DNA of 64,000 nucleotides, taken from assembly GCF_029360725.1 (NCBI RefSeq), contig NZ_JARKMY010000002.1:868001-932000 (forward strand), in the 5' to 3' direction. Shown here one piece after another: positions 8,960-16,892 of this stretch (position 1 is the first letter of the stretch; each line of letters begins with the position of its first letter). Position numbers and translations under genes: made by a program. Under the pieces are notes generated by a model. That model made no database searches. It saw only the letters and a list, made by a program, of their open reading frames with translations, and was not told the origin of the DNA. Source of the DNA: Chryseolinea sp. H1M3-3 (GTDB lineage Bacteria; Bacteroidota; Bacteroidia; Cytophagales; Cyclobacteriaceae).

Positions 8960-10105
8960 ATGCTGGCAATGAATTACAGAGGACCTTTCAGAGTCCGCGC
9001 AGATCATAATAAACCTGACCCGGAAATTCTTCATCCTAACGATGCGATCATTCGTGTAACACGTTCGTGTATTTGTGGATCAGACCTTCACTTATACCAT
9101 GGACTTGTTCCTGATACGCGTGTAGGAATGACATTCGGTCATGAGTTTACAGGAATAGTAGAAGAAATTGGTTCGGGAGTACAGAACTTAAAGGTTGGTG
9201 ACCATGTCATGGTTCCGTTTAATATAGCTTGTGGCGTCTGCCCATTTTGTAAACAGGAGCTTTATGGTAACTGTCACGAATCCAACCCTGAGGCTACCGC
9301 AGTAGGAGGAATATTCGGATATTCTCATACGGCGGGCGGATATGATGGAGGACAGGCGCAGTATGTGCGTGTACCCTATGCGGACGTTGGCCCTATGGTA
9401 ATTCCACCGGATATGGATCTTGACGATGCAGTGCTTTTAACGGACGTGGTGCCGACGGGTTATCAGGCGGCTGAAATGGGTGGCATAAAGCCAGGTGATA
9501 CGGTGGTGGTTTTCGGCGCCGGTCCGATCGGGATCATGGCTGCAAAATGTTCGTGGCTATTTGGTGCAGGAAGAGTAATTATTATTGATCAGCTTGATTA
9601 CCGGCTTGAGTTTGCCCGGACCTACGCGCAATGCGAGGCTTATAATTTTAAAGAACTTGGCGATCCCGTGTTATTTCTCAAGAGAACAACTGATTTTTTT
9701 GGAGCCGATGTTTGTATTGACGCTGTGGGATGCGAAGCCGCAGGAAGTAGCATGCAGACATTGACTGGTCGAAAGATGATGCTTCAGGCGGGATCTGCTA
9801 CGGCGTTACATTGGGCTATCAACTCCGTTAAAAAAGGCGGCGTAGTTTCTATCGTTGGCGTATATGGCCCAACGGGTAACTTGATACCCATTGGGAATGT
9901 AGTTAACAAAGGTCTGACCATTCGTGCTAACCAGGCTTCTGTGAAACGCCTGATGCCTAAGCTGATTGAACATGTGCAGGCGGGACGCCTTAATCCGAAA
10001 GAGATAATAACACATCGGATTCCTTTGGAAGAAGTGTCCGAGGCTTATCATATATTTTCTACCAAGCTTGATAATTGCATTAAACCTATTCTCATTCCTT
10101 CATAA
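8960..10105 (+). CDS. Zinc-dependent alcohol/formaldehyde dehydrogenase-like protein
   Basis: A 381-residue medium-chain dehydrogenase. Catalytic zinc ligands are Cys39 (CICGSD) and His61-Glu62 (FGHE). The structural zinc site has four cysteines, C91, C94, C97 and C105. The NAD(P) fold is at VVVFGAGPIGIM. The insertion around SNPEATAVGGIFGYSHTAGGYDGGQ places it near glutathione-independent formaldehyde dehydrogenases and related polyol dehydrogenases. It would oxidise an alcohol or hydrated aldehyde with NAD in the cytoplasm; the substrate is not fixed by sequence. I use ATG 8960 (MLAMNYRGPF), with 8969 also possible. The next gene starts 11 bases after the stop, so they form an operon. Confidence 0.9.
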   Translation: MLAMNYRGPFRVRADHNKPDPEILHPNDAIIRVTRSCICGSDLHLYHGLVPDTRVGMTFGHEFTGIVEEIGSGVQNLKVGDHVMVPFNIACGVCPFCKQELYGNCHESNPEATAVGGIFGYSHTAGGYDGGQAQYVRVPYADVGPMVIPPDMDLDDAVLLTDVVPTGYQAAEMGGIKPGDTVVVFGAGPIGIMAAKCSWLFGAGRVIIIDQLDYRLEFARTYAQCEAYNFKELGDPVLFLKRTTDFFGADVCIDAVGCEAAGSSMQTLTGRKMMLQAGSATALHWAINSVKKGGVVSIVGVYGPTGNLIPIGNVVNKGLTIRANQASVKRLMPKLIEHVQAGRLNPKEIITHRIPLEEVSEAYHIFSTKLDNCIKPILIPS

Positions 10106-10116
10106 ATTTAAATCAT

Positions 10117-10635
10117 ATGGAATCAACAATTAAAACCCCGACACGCGAGCATGAAAATATTAAAGGCTGGGGCATCGATGCGGACAGGGAAAACGAACCA
10201 ACGTATCCGATGAAAAAATTTACGGGCGACGACAGAAAGCGTCTGAACTACGCACGTCCGCCTTTACAAACCACCGATATCGAAGTTTTGCAATCTAATG
10301 AGAGACCTGGCCTTACAGCGGTATTTGGTACCTCTACACCACCATCGGGCCTGAGTGGTAAAATCAGGAGATATGCATTTCAATTCAGTGAAGGTAGTTG
10401 GGGACATTGGTTGCCGTTAATACTGGCTGACAGGGTAAACGTAATAGAAGGTATTATCGATGACATAAAACAAGGACACTTCCCTAACCTTCTGGCTGAG
10501 CGCGGCTGGAAAGCAGAATGGAAATATAATCGCAACGGTGTAATTAAAAAGGCAGTAATTGGTGCAGCAGTTGCCACAGCGGTTGTTGCTTTGATTGCAC
10601 TCAGAAACAAAAATAAAGACCGTAGTAACGATTAA
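10117..10635 (+). CDS. Conserved hypothetical protein with C-terminal membrane anchor
   Basis: 172 residues. The N-terminal 75 are polar and extended (GWGIDADRENEPTYPMK), followed by a compact region (RRYAFQFSEGSWGHWLPLILADRVNVIEGIIDDI) and one C-terminal membrane helix (about 143-161, AVIGAAVATAVVALIAL) ending in a charged tail. It looks like a cytoplasmic protein tethered to the membrane. The 11-base spacing after the dehydrogenase suggests co-expression and perhaps a scaffold or partner role. I recognise no named domain. Its stop abuts the stop of the convergent AlkB gene. Confidence 0.75.
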   Translation: MESTIKTPTREHENIKGWGIDADRENEPTYPMKKFTGDDRKRLNYARPPLQTTDIEVLQSNERPGLTAVFGTSTPPSGLSGKIRRYAFQFSEGSWGHWLPLILADRVNVIEGIIDDIKQGHFPNLLAERGWKAEWKYNRNGVIKKAVIGAAVATAVVALIALRNKNKDRSND

Positions 10636-11202
10636 TCATTGTTTAAGGGTTCTCAAAGTAACGGAATAGCGTAAGGTTTTGACAGGCATTATACTATGTT
10701 GCCATTCCGTACGAGAGGCGCCTTGCAGCACATACAATGACCGTTTTTCCAACGGGAAGGAAATGATTGCTTTTCGATTTTGCTTCGCTTTGTCATGTGG
10801 GCGAAAACGAAAGGTGCAATTGCTTGCTAACGAAATGCCAACGATCATATCAAAAGGCGGTGCATCGCGATGCCAGTTGATGACAGAGCCAGGAGGGTAC
10901 TCCGTGATAAGCATTTCAGCAAATTCGTTTAATGCATTTACCCTGCGCCTGACTTTTTGAAGAAGCCAATCAAAATCCGTTGGTATATCCGCTCCTTTTG
11001 TTAGGACTCGTTTATCAAAACTATAGTCATAACCAAAGCTGGCCACCTTTCTTTTCGCCTCATATCCCTGGAAAATAAACGTATGAAGCGATGTTTCTTT
11101 TATCTGATTGCACAGATGTTCCTCTTCTAAGGGCGATAGGAAATCCGGGAGATATACAAAGCCTTCCGGCAGAAACTTGTCAAAAGGAAAAAGGGTATCC
11201 AT
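10636..11202 (-). CDS. AlkB-type 2-oxoglutarate/Fe(II) dioxygenase
   Basis: 188 residues of the AlkB family, which removes alkyl lesions such as 1-methyladenine and 3-methylcytosine from nucleic acids by oxidative demethylation. Iron ligands are His111 and Asp113 (NWHRDAPPF) and His169 (EWQHSI). The 2-oxoglutarate-binding arginines are in RYSVTLRTL (Arg178, Arg184). The nucleotide-recognition lid precedes the core. The length fits the short AlkB group of environmental bacteria. It stands alone on the minus strand, convergent with the preceding operon, with the two stops directly adjacent. Confidence 0.9.
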   Translation of the reverse strand: MDTLFPFDKFLPEGFVYLPDFLSPLEEEHLCNQIKETSLHTFIFQGYEAKRKVASFGYDYSFDKRVLTKGADIPTDFDWLLQKVRRRVNALNEFAEMLITEYPPGSVINWHRDAPPFDMIVGISLASNCTFRFRPHDKAKQNRKAIISFPLEKRSLYVLQGASRTEWQHSIMPVKTLRYSVTLRTLKQ

Positions 11203-11273
11203 GATCGTTTTCTTCTTGTATAGGACACCTGTTATGTTAAAATTGTTCCCTGGATATCTAATTTACAGCAGTG

Positions 11274-11723
11274 TTATAACGGATAATAAAAATGCACGAC
11301 ATTTTCCGGTATACCGCCCGTGGCGTGATAAAAATCTAAGGCATGCGTATCGACAAGATCAGCCTGAACAAATACTTCTTTAAATCCCATCGCCTTACAA
11401 TCTTTTTTTAATAGAAACATCAATTGCTTTCCAAATCCTTTTCGCTGATGCGCTGGCCTGATGGCCAAATCATAAACGTAGACTTCTGCAGATGTAAAAT
11501 AGTAGGAAGGGAGGATATGAGCAGTTAGGCCGCCGATTACTTCTTTGTTCGAGCGAACCACGTATATCATAAACGTTGGATTCTTTAGCAATGTCGACAG
11601 ATATTTATCATCTGGAATGTTAAAATTCACCATTTCAAAAGTTTCTTCAAAAACTGTCAATAGCCCTTTGAATAAGTTTAGATCATCGGCACTAGCTTTT
11701 AATATTTCTACATTATTTTCCAT
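11274..11723 (-). CDS. GNAT acetyltransferase, AAC(3)-I-like
   Basis: 149 residues with a full GNAT fold. The acetyl-CoA loop is AIRPAHQRKGFGKQLM (R-x-x-G-x-G/A). The surrounding signature (VVRSNKEVIGGLTAH, EVYVYDLAIRP, VFVQADLVDTHALDFYHATGG, NVVHFYY) closely follows the aminoglycoside 3-N-acetyltransferase I group. Chromosomal homologs in environmental Bacteroidota may have other substrates, so resistance is not assured. It is 71 bases upstream of AlkB on the same strand and could share a transcript with it. No mobile-element context is seen. Confidence 0.82.
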   Translation of the reverse strand: MENNVEILKASADDLNLFKGLLTVFEETFEMVNFNIPDDKYLSTLLKNPTFMIYVVRSNKEVIGGLTAHILPSYYFTSAEVYVYDLAIRPAHQRKGFGKQLMFLLKKDCKAMGFKEVFVQADLVDTHALDFYHATGGIPENVVHFYYPL

Positions 11724-11906
11724 GGCACTGATGTTAATGGTAGTCCGTATGTTCTGGGTATTTTTTTCGCTGTGGAATCGTTTTCTAAGTGTTGAGATAT
11801 TGCCATAGGCCGGGGTTAACGAACTATGAAACTATGCAAATTTAAGGCGAACCGCATATGGTTTAACGTTTGTGCTTCTCTTCAAAAACCAAAAATATAT
11901 AACTAT

Positions 11907-12284
11907 ATGAAGATTATATCAACGAAGGTTCATGGGGTATTGGATTATCTCATGGGCGCTATCTTAATAGTAGCTCCGTGGTTATTAAATTTTAATCGAG
12001 GTGGAGCAGAGACCTGGATACCTGTTGCCTTGGGTGCCGGCGCGATTATGTACAGTTTGTTCACAAATTATGAATTAAGCGTTTCTAAAAGTATTTCTAT
12101 GCGGACGCACTTAACGCTTGATCTCATGTCGGGAATTTTGTTAGCAGCGTCGCCATGGATTTTTGGATTTAACGACTATGTTTATCTACCGCACCTGATC
12201 TTAGGTATTGTTGAAATCGGTGCAGCCTCCATGACAGAGGTAACTCCGCGCTATGACTATAGCGCTGGTCACAACGTGCATTAG
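11907..12284 (+). CDS. SPW-repeat membrane protein
   Basis: 125 residues with four membrane segments arranged as two SPW repeats. Each repeat has a helix ending in the hallmark (S/A)PW: LMGAILIVAPWLLNF and LMSGILLAASPWIFGF. These small proteins are common in stress-tolerant bacteria and have no established biochemical role. I chose ATG 11907 (MKIISTKVHG) over an upstream ATG at 11826, because homologous proteins begin at this position and the upstream extension is not hydrophobic. A strong hairpin follows the gene. Confidence 0.85.
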   Translation: MKIISTKVHGVLDYLMGAILIVAPWLLNFNRGGAETWIPVALGAGAIMYSLFTNYELSVSKSISMRTHLTLDLMSGILLAASPWIFGFNDYVYLPHLILGIVEIGAASMTEVTPRYDYSAGHNVH

Positions 12285-12300
12285 TTTTTTTCTTTTTGTT

Positions 12301-12334
12301 AAAGATGAAGGCCAGTGTTCTGGCTTTCATCTTT
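12301..12334 (+). terminator. Strong hairpin after the SPW-repeat gene
   Basis: AAAGATGAAGGCCAG (12301-12315), loop TGTT, CTGGCTTTCATCTTT (12320-12334): a 15-bp stem with one G-U pair. There is no long T run directly after it, so it may act as an RNA 3' end or stabiliser rather than a textbook terminator. Confidence 0.5.
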
Positions 12335-12437
12335 GCTGTGTTTAGGTAAAAAAGCTAGCTCTTTTATATTATTGCATTACCCACCGCACAGCGGTGACGA
12401 CGATGTCCGTAATGAGTTGCAATAACCCCATCATAAA

Positions 12438-12834
12438 ATGCTACATCTTTTTATAATTGAAGACGACGAAGACGACAGAGATTTACTCTGCGACGCGATT
12501 CATGAAATCGAACCAAAAATTAAATGTTTCCTGGCCCGGAATGGTTAAGAAGCGTTGACTAGCCTCGCCTCGATCAATTCCCAAAACCAAGATTAATTTT
12601 TTTTGATTTAAACATGCCGCGTAAAAACGGTGTTCAATGCTTAAAGGAACTCAAAGGCGATCGGTTGTTACGGGACATCCCGGTCGTTATTTATACAACG
12701 TCGAAAAGCATCGAAAAAAAATGGAATGTGAAAAGTTGGGCGCAGTCCATTTTATAACTAAACCCACGAGCTTCAATGAACGCTGTCGAGTCATCTCAAA
12801 TGTGCTTTATAGAGAAATGATAATTCACGACTAG
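12438..12834 (+). pseudogene. Broken CheY-like response regulator
   Basis: Opens as MLHLFIIEDDEDDRDLL, a receiver domain start with acidic-cluster residues, but has TAA at 12546-12548 inside the expected NG-x-EAL segment. A frameshift between about 12575 and 12590 then leads into PKPRLIFFDLNMPRKNG, with the phosphoacceptor Asp in FFDLN. A second frameshift in the poly-A run near 12715-12722 leads into MECEKLGAVHFITKPTSF, which holds the conserved Lys of the receiver, ending at TAG 12834. With one nonsense codon and two frame changes it cannot make a full receiver. It resembles the intact receivers at 20760 and 37447. Confidence 0.8.
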
Positions 12835-13567
12835 TGTGTTTGCTAAACCCAACAATATTTTGACCGCTGGGGCTCTTGGGGTTTTACTTATATGTAAAAG
12901 CTTACAAAAAGGTACCTCAGCGCAAGCCTCGCGGCCGAAGATGGACCTTGCCAGCCATGGTACAGTGGTAGCAAGTTAGCAGACGCCTCAAGCGTGCCCC
13001 GGTACGTTCATCATGCCTATTACGGACCTGTATAATCATAAACTGGTCGATGTGGAGAACCGTTCAAAGAATTGGCCGGTTACATCAGGGCCGCTACTTT
13101 CGGAAAGAATAAAACTCACAACCCTTGAGTTATGCACATTGTGTATAACTATTGTGGATAAGATCATGATTAGGAAGTAGTTACAAATGTCCCTGTGGAT
13201 TTTTTTTCACAATAAGCAAGGGATTAAATTCCCCTTTGGCGATTTCTATGACATGCGTGCGGGAGTTCCGGGAATGCTTTTTTATTGGCCGTAGCGGAAG
13301 GAATAACAAAAGCGGCTGACAACTTTTTTGCCCTTATGATGAAGATCTTTTTGGTTCGAAGACATTCGTCATCCCCTTCTTCATCAAAAAATCAGTCCTT
13401 TGTTCACGCGATTCAAACTCCTCTCCGGTGAAGTAAGTTGAGTAATAGATAACAGTAATGAAACTATTCGTTTAAACTGTTGTGATAAACAACGTCTGCT
13501 TATGGCGTGGCGTTTGGATCACGAGGATAACATAAAGTACTGCAGGTTAGCAATGCTATCGTTGTCT
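12835..13567. other. Long gene-free region with DnaA-box-like sites
   Basis: More than 700 bases with no convincing coding frame. It holds the DnaA-box-like cluster at 13130-13202 and ends at an intrinsic terminator. A 55-codon frame at 13013-13180 shows no protein-like pattern. The region could be an origin, host a small RNA or be decayed sequence. Confidence 0.5.
13130..13202. other. Cluster of DnaA-box-like 9-mers (possible replication origin)
   Basis: Within 73 bases lie TTATGCACA (13130-13138, one mismatch), TGTGTATAA (13140-13148, one mismatch on the reverse strand), TGTGGATAA (13153-13161, perfect reverse match to TTATCCACA) and TGTGGATTT (13194-13202, two mismatches). A T-rich stretch follows at once (13200-13208). 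Two perfect matches elsewhere in the window are single and lie inside genes. The density and gene-free setting resemble a bacterial oriC, though no dnaA, dnaN or gidA gene is near. Confidence 0.4.
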
Positions 13568-13601
13568 GTAAAGGCGGAAGGAATTCCGCCTTTACTTTTT
13601 T
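13568..13601 (+). terminator. Perfect intrinsic terminator with no gene before it
   Basis: GTAAAGGCGGAA (13568-13579), loop GGAA, TTCCGCCTTTAC (13584-13595), then six T. The 12-bp perfect stem with a U tract is a textbook Rho-independent terminator on the plus strand. The nearest upstream plus-strand gene is a pseudogene 730 bases away, and the next start codon is only 15 bases downstream. Confidence 0.8.
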
Positions 13602-13615
13602 GTATATTGGACACA

Positions 13616-14740
13616 ATGGAAATCATAGTCCGGGAAGTGTCATCGAAAAAGGATTTTAAGACCTTTATCACATTTCCAAACTGTCTTTATGCCCGGCATC
13701 CCTATTGGGTTCCTCCATTACAAGCCGACGAGAAAGCTACGCTTTCCGCGAATAAAAATCCGGCCTTTGAATATTGTGAAGCAACGTACTGGCTGGCCTA
13801 TATAAACAACCAGCCTGTCGGGCGAATCGCGGGTATTATTAACCATGCCTTTATAGCTAAATCCGGCAACCAGTACGCACGCTTTGGCTGGTTTGACTTT
13901 ATCGATGATAGCGACGTTTGTGAAGCATTATTAAATGCTTTGGAAGTTTGGGCATTGAAGAAGGGTATGGTCGCTGTGCAGGGGCCTTTGGGCTTTACCG
14001 ACTTTGACGCTGAGGGAATGTTAGTCGACGGATTCGATAAACTGGGTACTATGACCACCCTTTATAATTTTCCATATTATCCGAAGTACCTGGAAAAATT
14101 TAACTACAACAAAGACGTAGACTGGATTGAGTTTGAAGTATTGATCCCTGCAGTGATTCCTTCCCGGGTTGTGAAACTGGCTGATGCGGCAACGGCAAAG
14201 TATAATCTTGAGGTTTTGAAGGTGCGGACATCGCGCGAATTGTTGCCTTATGCATCCGGCTTGTTTGGGCTGATTAATCAATCATTTGCAAACTTATACG
14301 GTGTTGTGCCATTGTCTGCCAAGCAAATCGAGGCATATACAAATCAATATTTTTCATTTATCAGTCCGTCGTACGTTTCGTTGGTTTTACGACAAGGCAG
14401 TGTAGTAGCTTTTGCAATTGCTATTCCGTCGTTATCAAAAGCTTTACAGAAAGCGAAAGGAAAACTTTTTCCAGCAGGAATATTTTATCTATACCATGCG
14501 TTGAAAAGAAATTCGGTTGCAGATCTCTATCTCATCGGTATTCACCCGGAGTTGCAAGGCAAGGGAGTCACAGCATTGTTGATTCAAGACCTGAGCAAAA
14601 AATTAAGAAGAAAAAATATCACCACTGCCATTACCCATCCAATTTTGGAGAATAACAGCCAGATGATTTCTTTCTGGAAGGATTATGAAAATAGATTTTA
14701 TAAACGGCGCAGGTGTTATATTAAATTCCTAAATATGTGA
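13616..14740 (+). CDS. GNAT-fold acyltransferase-like protein
   Basis: 374 residues. The C-terminal third has GNAT features: LYLIGIHPELQGKGVTALLIQDL carries the (Q/R)-x-x-G-x-G/A acyl-CoA/ACP loop, and THPILENNSQMISFWKDY is the following helix. The N-terminal half (FPNCLYARHPYWVPPL, QGPLGFTDFDAEGMLVDGFD) is typical of a large uncharacterised family in Bacteroidota. I start at ATG 13616 because the preceding codons overlap the terminator. The stop overlaps the start of the sphingomyelin-synthase-like gene. GNAT-like proteins serve as bacterial ceramide synthases in some bacteria, so lipid N-acylation is a reasonable but unproven role. Confidence 0.7.
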   Translation: MEIIVREVSSKKDFKTFITFPNCLYARHPYWVPPLQADEKATLSANKNPAFEYCEATYWLAYINNQPVGRIAGIINHAFIAKSGNQYARFGWFDFIDDSDVCEALLNALEVWALKKGMVAVQGPLGFTDFDAEGMLVDGFDKLGTMTTLYNFPYYPKYLEKFNYNKDVDWIEFEVLIPAVIPSRVVKLADAATAKYNLEVLKVRTSRELLPYASGLFGLINQSFANLYGVVPLSAKQIEAYTNQYFSFISPSYVSLVLRQGSVVAFAIAIPSLSKALQKAKGKLFPAGIFYLYHALKRNSVADLYLIGIHPELQGKGVTALLIQDLSKKLRRKNITTAITHPILENNSQMISFWKDYENRFYKRRRCYIKFLNM

Positions 14741-15393
14741 TGATGGCGACTTCTTTCTCTAAGGTTTCAACGGCATGGCATCATGCATGGCAGTCAAAAC
14801 AGTTCAGAACTCAGGCAGTTGTCACCGCGCTATTGCTGGTATTCCTGGCCTTTTCCATCAATAAGTTTTTTGCATTTATTCAGACAAGGCAGGGGGCTCC
14901 GCTGAATGATCCGATACTGAATGAGATTCCACCTTATGATATGTCTGTTTACATTTTTGTGCTGATTTATCTGGGATTGATCATTGGGCTTATGTATCTG
15001 ATACCTTATCCTATGATTTTATTGCGGGTACTACAAGCTTATGTGATGGTTGTATTTATAAGGGTATGTACGATTTTTATGTTTCCATTGGAGCCGTCGG
15101 AGTCGATTATTCCGTTAAGGGATCCGTTGATTGACCAATTTTTTTACGCTAACAATGTGATTACAAAAGACCTTTTTTTCTCCGGCCATGTAGCTACGTT
15201 GTTTTTGCTGGTGCTTGCCCTGCCGAATCCGCTCATGAAGTATTTATATGTAGTGATTACCCTGGCCGTTGCGATACTGATTCTTATACAACATGTCCAT
15301 TACTCCATTGACATCATAGCCGCCCCGGTTTTTGCCTGGATTTGTTACAGGTTAACAAAACTGTTTGAGGTAAACCGTCAAGTCGGTGGTTGA
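14740..15393 (+). CDS. PAP2_C / sphingomyelin-synthase-like membrane protein
   Basis: A 217-residue polytopic protein with about six membrane segments (about 28-46, 70-90, 95-115, 150-165, 168-185 and 190-206). The catalytic motifs match sphingomyelin synthases: KDLFFSGHVATL (His near residue 150) and QHVHYSIDIIAAP. The His-Tyr-x-x-Asp spacing of the second motif equals the H-Y-x-x-D of animal sphingomyelin synthases. These enzymes move a phospho-head group to a ceramide or diacylglycerol. GTG 14737, ATG 14740 and ATG 14743 are all in frame; I use 14740, overlapping the previous stop. Coupling with a GNAT-like protein suggests a lipid-modifying pair. Confidence 0.8.
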   Translation: MMATSFSKVSTAWHHAWQSKQFRTQAVVTALLLVFLAFSINKFFAFIQTRQGAPLNDPILNEIPPYDMSVYIFVLIYLGLIIGLMYLIPYPMILLRVLQAYVMVVFIRVCTIFMFPLEPSESIIPLRDPLIDQFFYANNVITKDLFFSGHVATLFLLVLALPNPLMKYLYVVITLAVAILILIQHVHYSIDIIAAPVFAWICYRLTKLFEVNRQVGG

Positions 15394-15405
15394 AAAGCAG
15401 CGGCA

Positions 15406-15888
15406 TTAATGGTCCTCCGCTTGCAGGGAAGAAAACATGTCCGATTCTTGTGTATAGACTGGAAGCGCTTCTTTATGATTTGGTTCTTCTCCTTGACGGT
15501 GAAGATCATCAATCGCCGTTCGTATTCGGTTGCTGATCATGGCGGCAATGTTCGGAAGGTTTGTTGTAGCAAGTGAATTATCCAACGCTTCCATTGGGTT
15601 GGTTGCAGAGACTTCCAGCTCTCCATTTTCATGTTGCTGCACGACGATGTTGCAAGGAAGCATTGATCCAATATGTGATTCAATACTGATGGCATTATAA
15701 ACCAACTGCGGACTACAGGCAACGATAATTTTATAATTACGAAAGTCAATTTGAATGTTTTGTTTCAGTGCATCCTTTATATCCAGTGTAGTTACTATAC
15801 TGAATCCCTGCTGTTGTAACGACTGACTGATTTTGCTCACTGCATCCTCAAAGGACATTTTAATTCTTCTGGAATAGTAGTATTGCAT
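15406..15888 (-). CDS. DUF302 domain protein
   Basis: 160 residues. The N-terminal 115 form a DUF302 domain: YYSRRIKMSFEDAVSKISQSLQQQGF, then IDFRNYKIIVACSPQLVYNAI and IGSMLPCNIVV, the family core. The single cysteine in ACSP and the one in LPCNIVV are typical positions. DUF302 proteins are small cytoplasmic alpha/beta proteins of unknown activity, often found near redox or metal-stress genes. A polar tail follows. It converges on the PAP2-like gene with 12 bases between stops. Confidence 0.85.
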   Translation of the reverse strand: MQYYYSRRIKMSFEDAVSKISQSLQQQGFSIVTTLDIKDALKQNIQIDFRNYKIIVACSPQLVYNAISIESHIGSMLPCNIVVQQHENGELEVSATNPMEALDNSLATTNLPNIAAMISNRIRTAIDDLHRQGEEPNHKEALPVYTQESDMFSSLQAEDH

Positions 15889-16063
15889 GTTGTGAAGGAT
15901 TTTATTGATGCATACTAGCGTCTTCAGTACCTACGGCCAATGATATTGGTCACCGGCAAAACTGACAATATTCATGAAGGTTATGAACGCCAAATAAACG
16001 AACATTGGATGTGACACCCTCCAAGTATTAACTTAACAAAGAAACAGATTTTGCTTATGACCT

Positions 16064-16885
16064 ATGGAACTGTTAATTGATTTTTTTTCAAGCATTGATC
16101 CGCTACTCGCAGCCCTTGTTGCCACAATTTTCACTTGGGCACTAACCGCATTGGGTGCCTCCCTTGTTTTTTTATTTGCCGATATGAGCCGTAAAATGCT
16201 TGACATAATGTTGGGCTTCACCGGGGGTGTAATGGTGGCAGCAAGTTTCTGGTCACTGCTTTCACCCGCGATAGAAATTTCAGGAAACCTTGGAGTACCT
16301 TCATGGTTTCCGGCGGCCAGCGGTTTTTTTCTTGGGGCCATGTTTTTATATGGTTTAGATAAACTACTTCCTCACCTTCACCTGAATTTCTTAACGCACG
16401 AGAAAGAGGGCGTGCCGACCAGTTGGCATAAAACTATTTTGATGGTCTTGGCAATCACATTACACAACATCCCGGAAGGACTTGCCGTCGGAATTGCCTT
16501 CGGTGCTGCTGCGGCCAATGTCGAAGGAGCTGAAGTCACCGGGGCCATTGCTTTGGCTATTGGTATAGGCCTTCAAAATTTCCCTGAGGGAACTGCAATC
16601 GCAGTGCCTTTGAGAGGAAGTGGATTAAGTCGCTCGAAAAGTTTTTTCTGGGGGCAACTGTCCGCCGCAGTTGAACCTGTCGCAGGTGTGGCCGGTGCAG
16701 CCTTCGTTATTTATTTCACTCCCATTCTTCCATACGCATTGGCATTTGCGGCCGGTGCCATGATGTACGTGGTTGTCGAGGAGGTTATCCCCGAAACTCA
16801 ACGTGATAAATACGCCGACTTTGCCACGCTTGGGTTTATCGGCGGATTTATCATCATGATGGTATTGGATGTAGGCTTAGGATAA
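16064..16885 (+). CDS. ZIP family divalent metal transporter
   Basis: 273 residues and about eight membrane segments. The two ZIP metal-site motifs are present: HNIPEG (134-139) on segment IV and QNFPEG (171-176) on segment V, with a further acidic site at EEVIPE near the end. ZIP proteins of this ZupT-like group import zinc, iron and other divalent ions across the inner membrane. The histidine-containing loop (LLPHLHLNF, THEKEG) between segments III and IV is characteristic. No regulatory site is recognised. It converges on the baeRF-type gene with 7 bases between stops. Confidence 0.92.
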   Translation: MELLIDFFSSIDPLLAALVATIFTWALTALGASLVFLFADMSRKMLDIMLGFTGGVMVAASFWSLLSPAIEISGNLGVPSWFPAASGFFLGAMFLYGLDKLLPHLHLNFLTHEKEGVPTSWHKTILMVLAITLHNIPEGLAVGIAFGAAAANVEGAEVTGAIALAIGIGLQNFPEGTAIAVPLRGSGLSRSKSFFWGQLSAAVEPVAGVAGAAFVIYFTPILPYALAFAAGAMMYVVVEEVIPETQRDKYADFATLGFIGGFIIMMVLDVGLG

Positions 16886-16892
16886 ATAAACG

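Noticed and set aside
11274-11723. Acquired antibiotic-resistance cassette
   Set aside because: No integron, transposase or repeat flanks; base composition looks native.
13013-13180. 55-codon frame beginning MPITDLYNHK
   Set aside because: No family pattern, crosses the DnaA-box cluster, and codon use is not protein-like.
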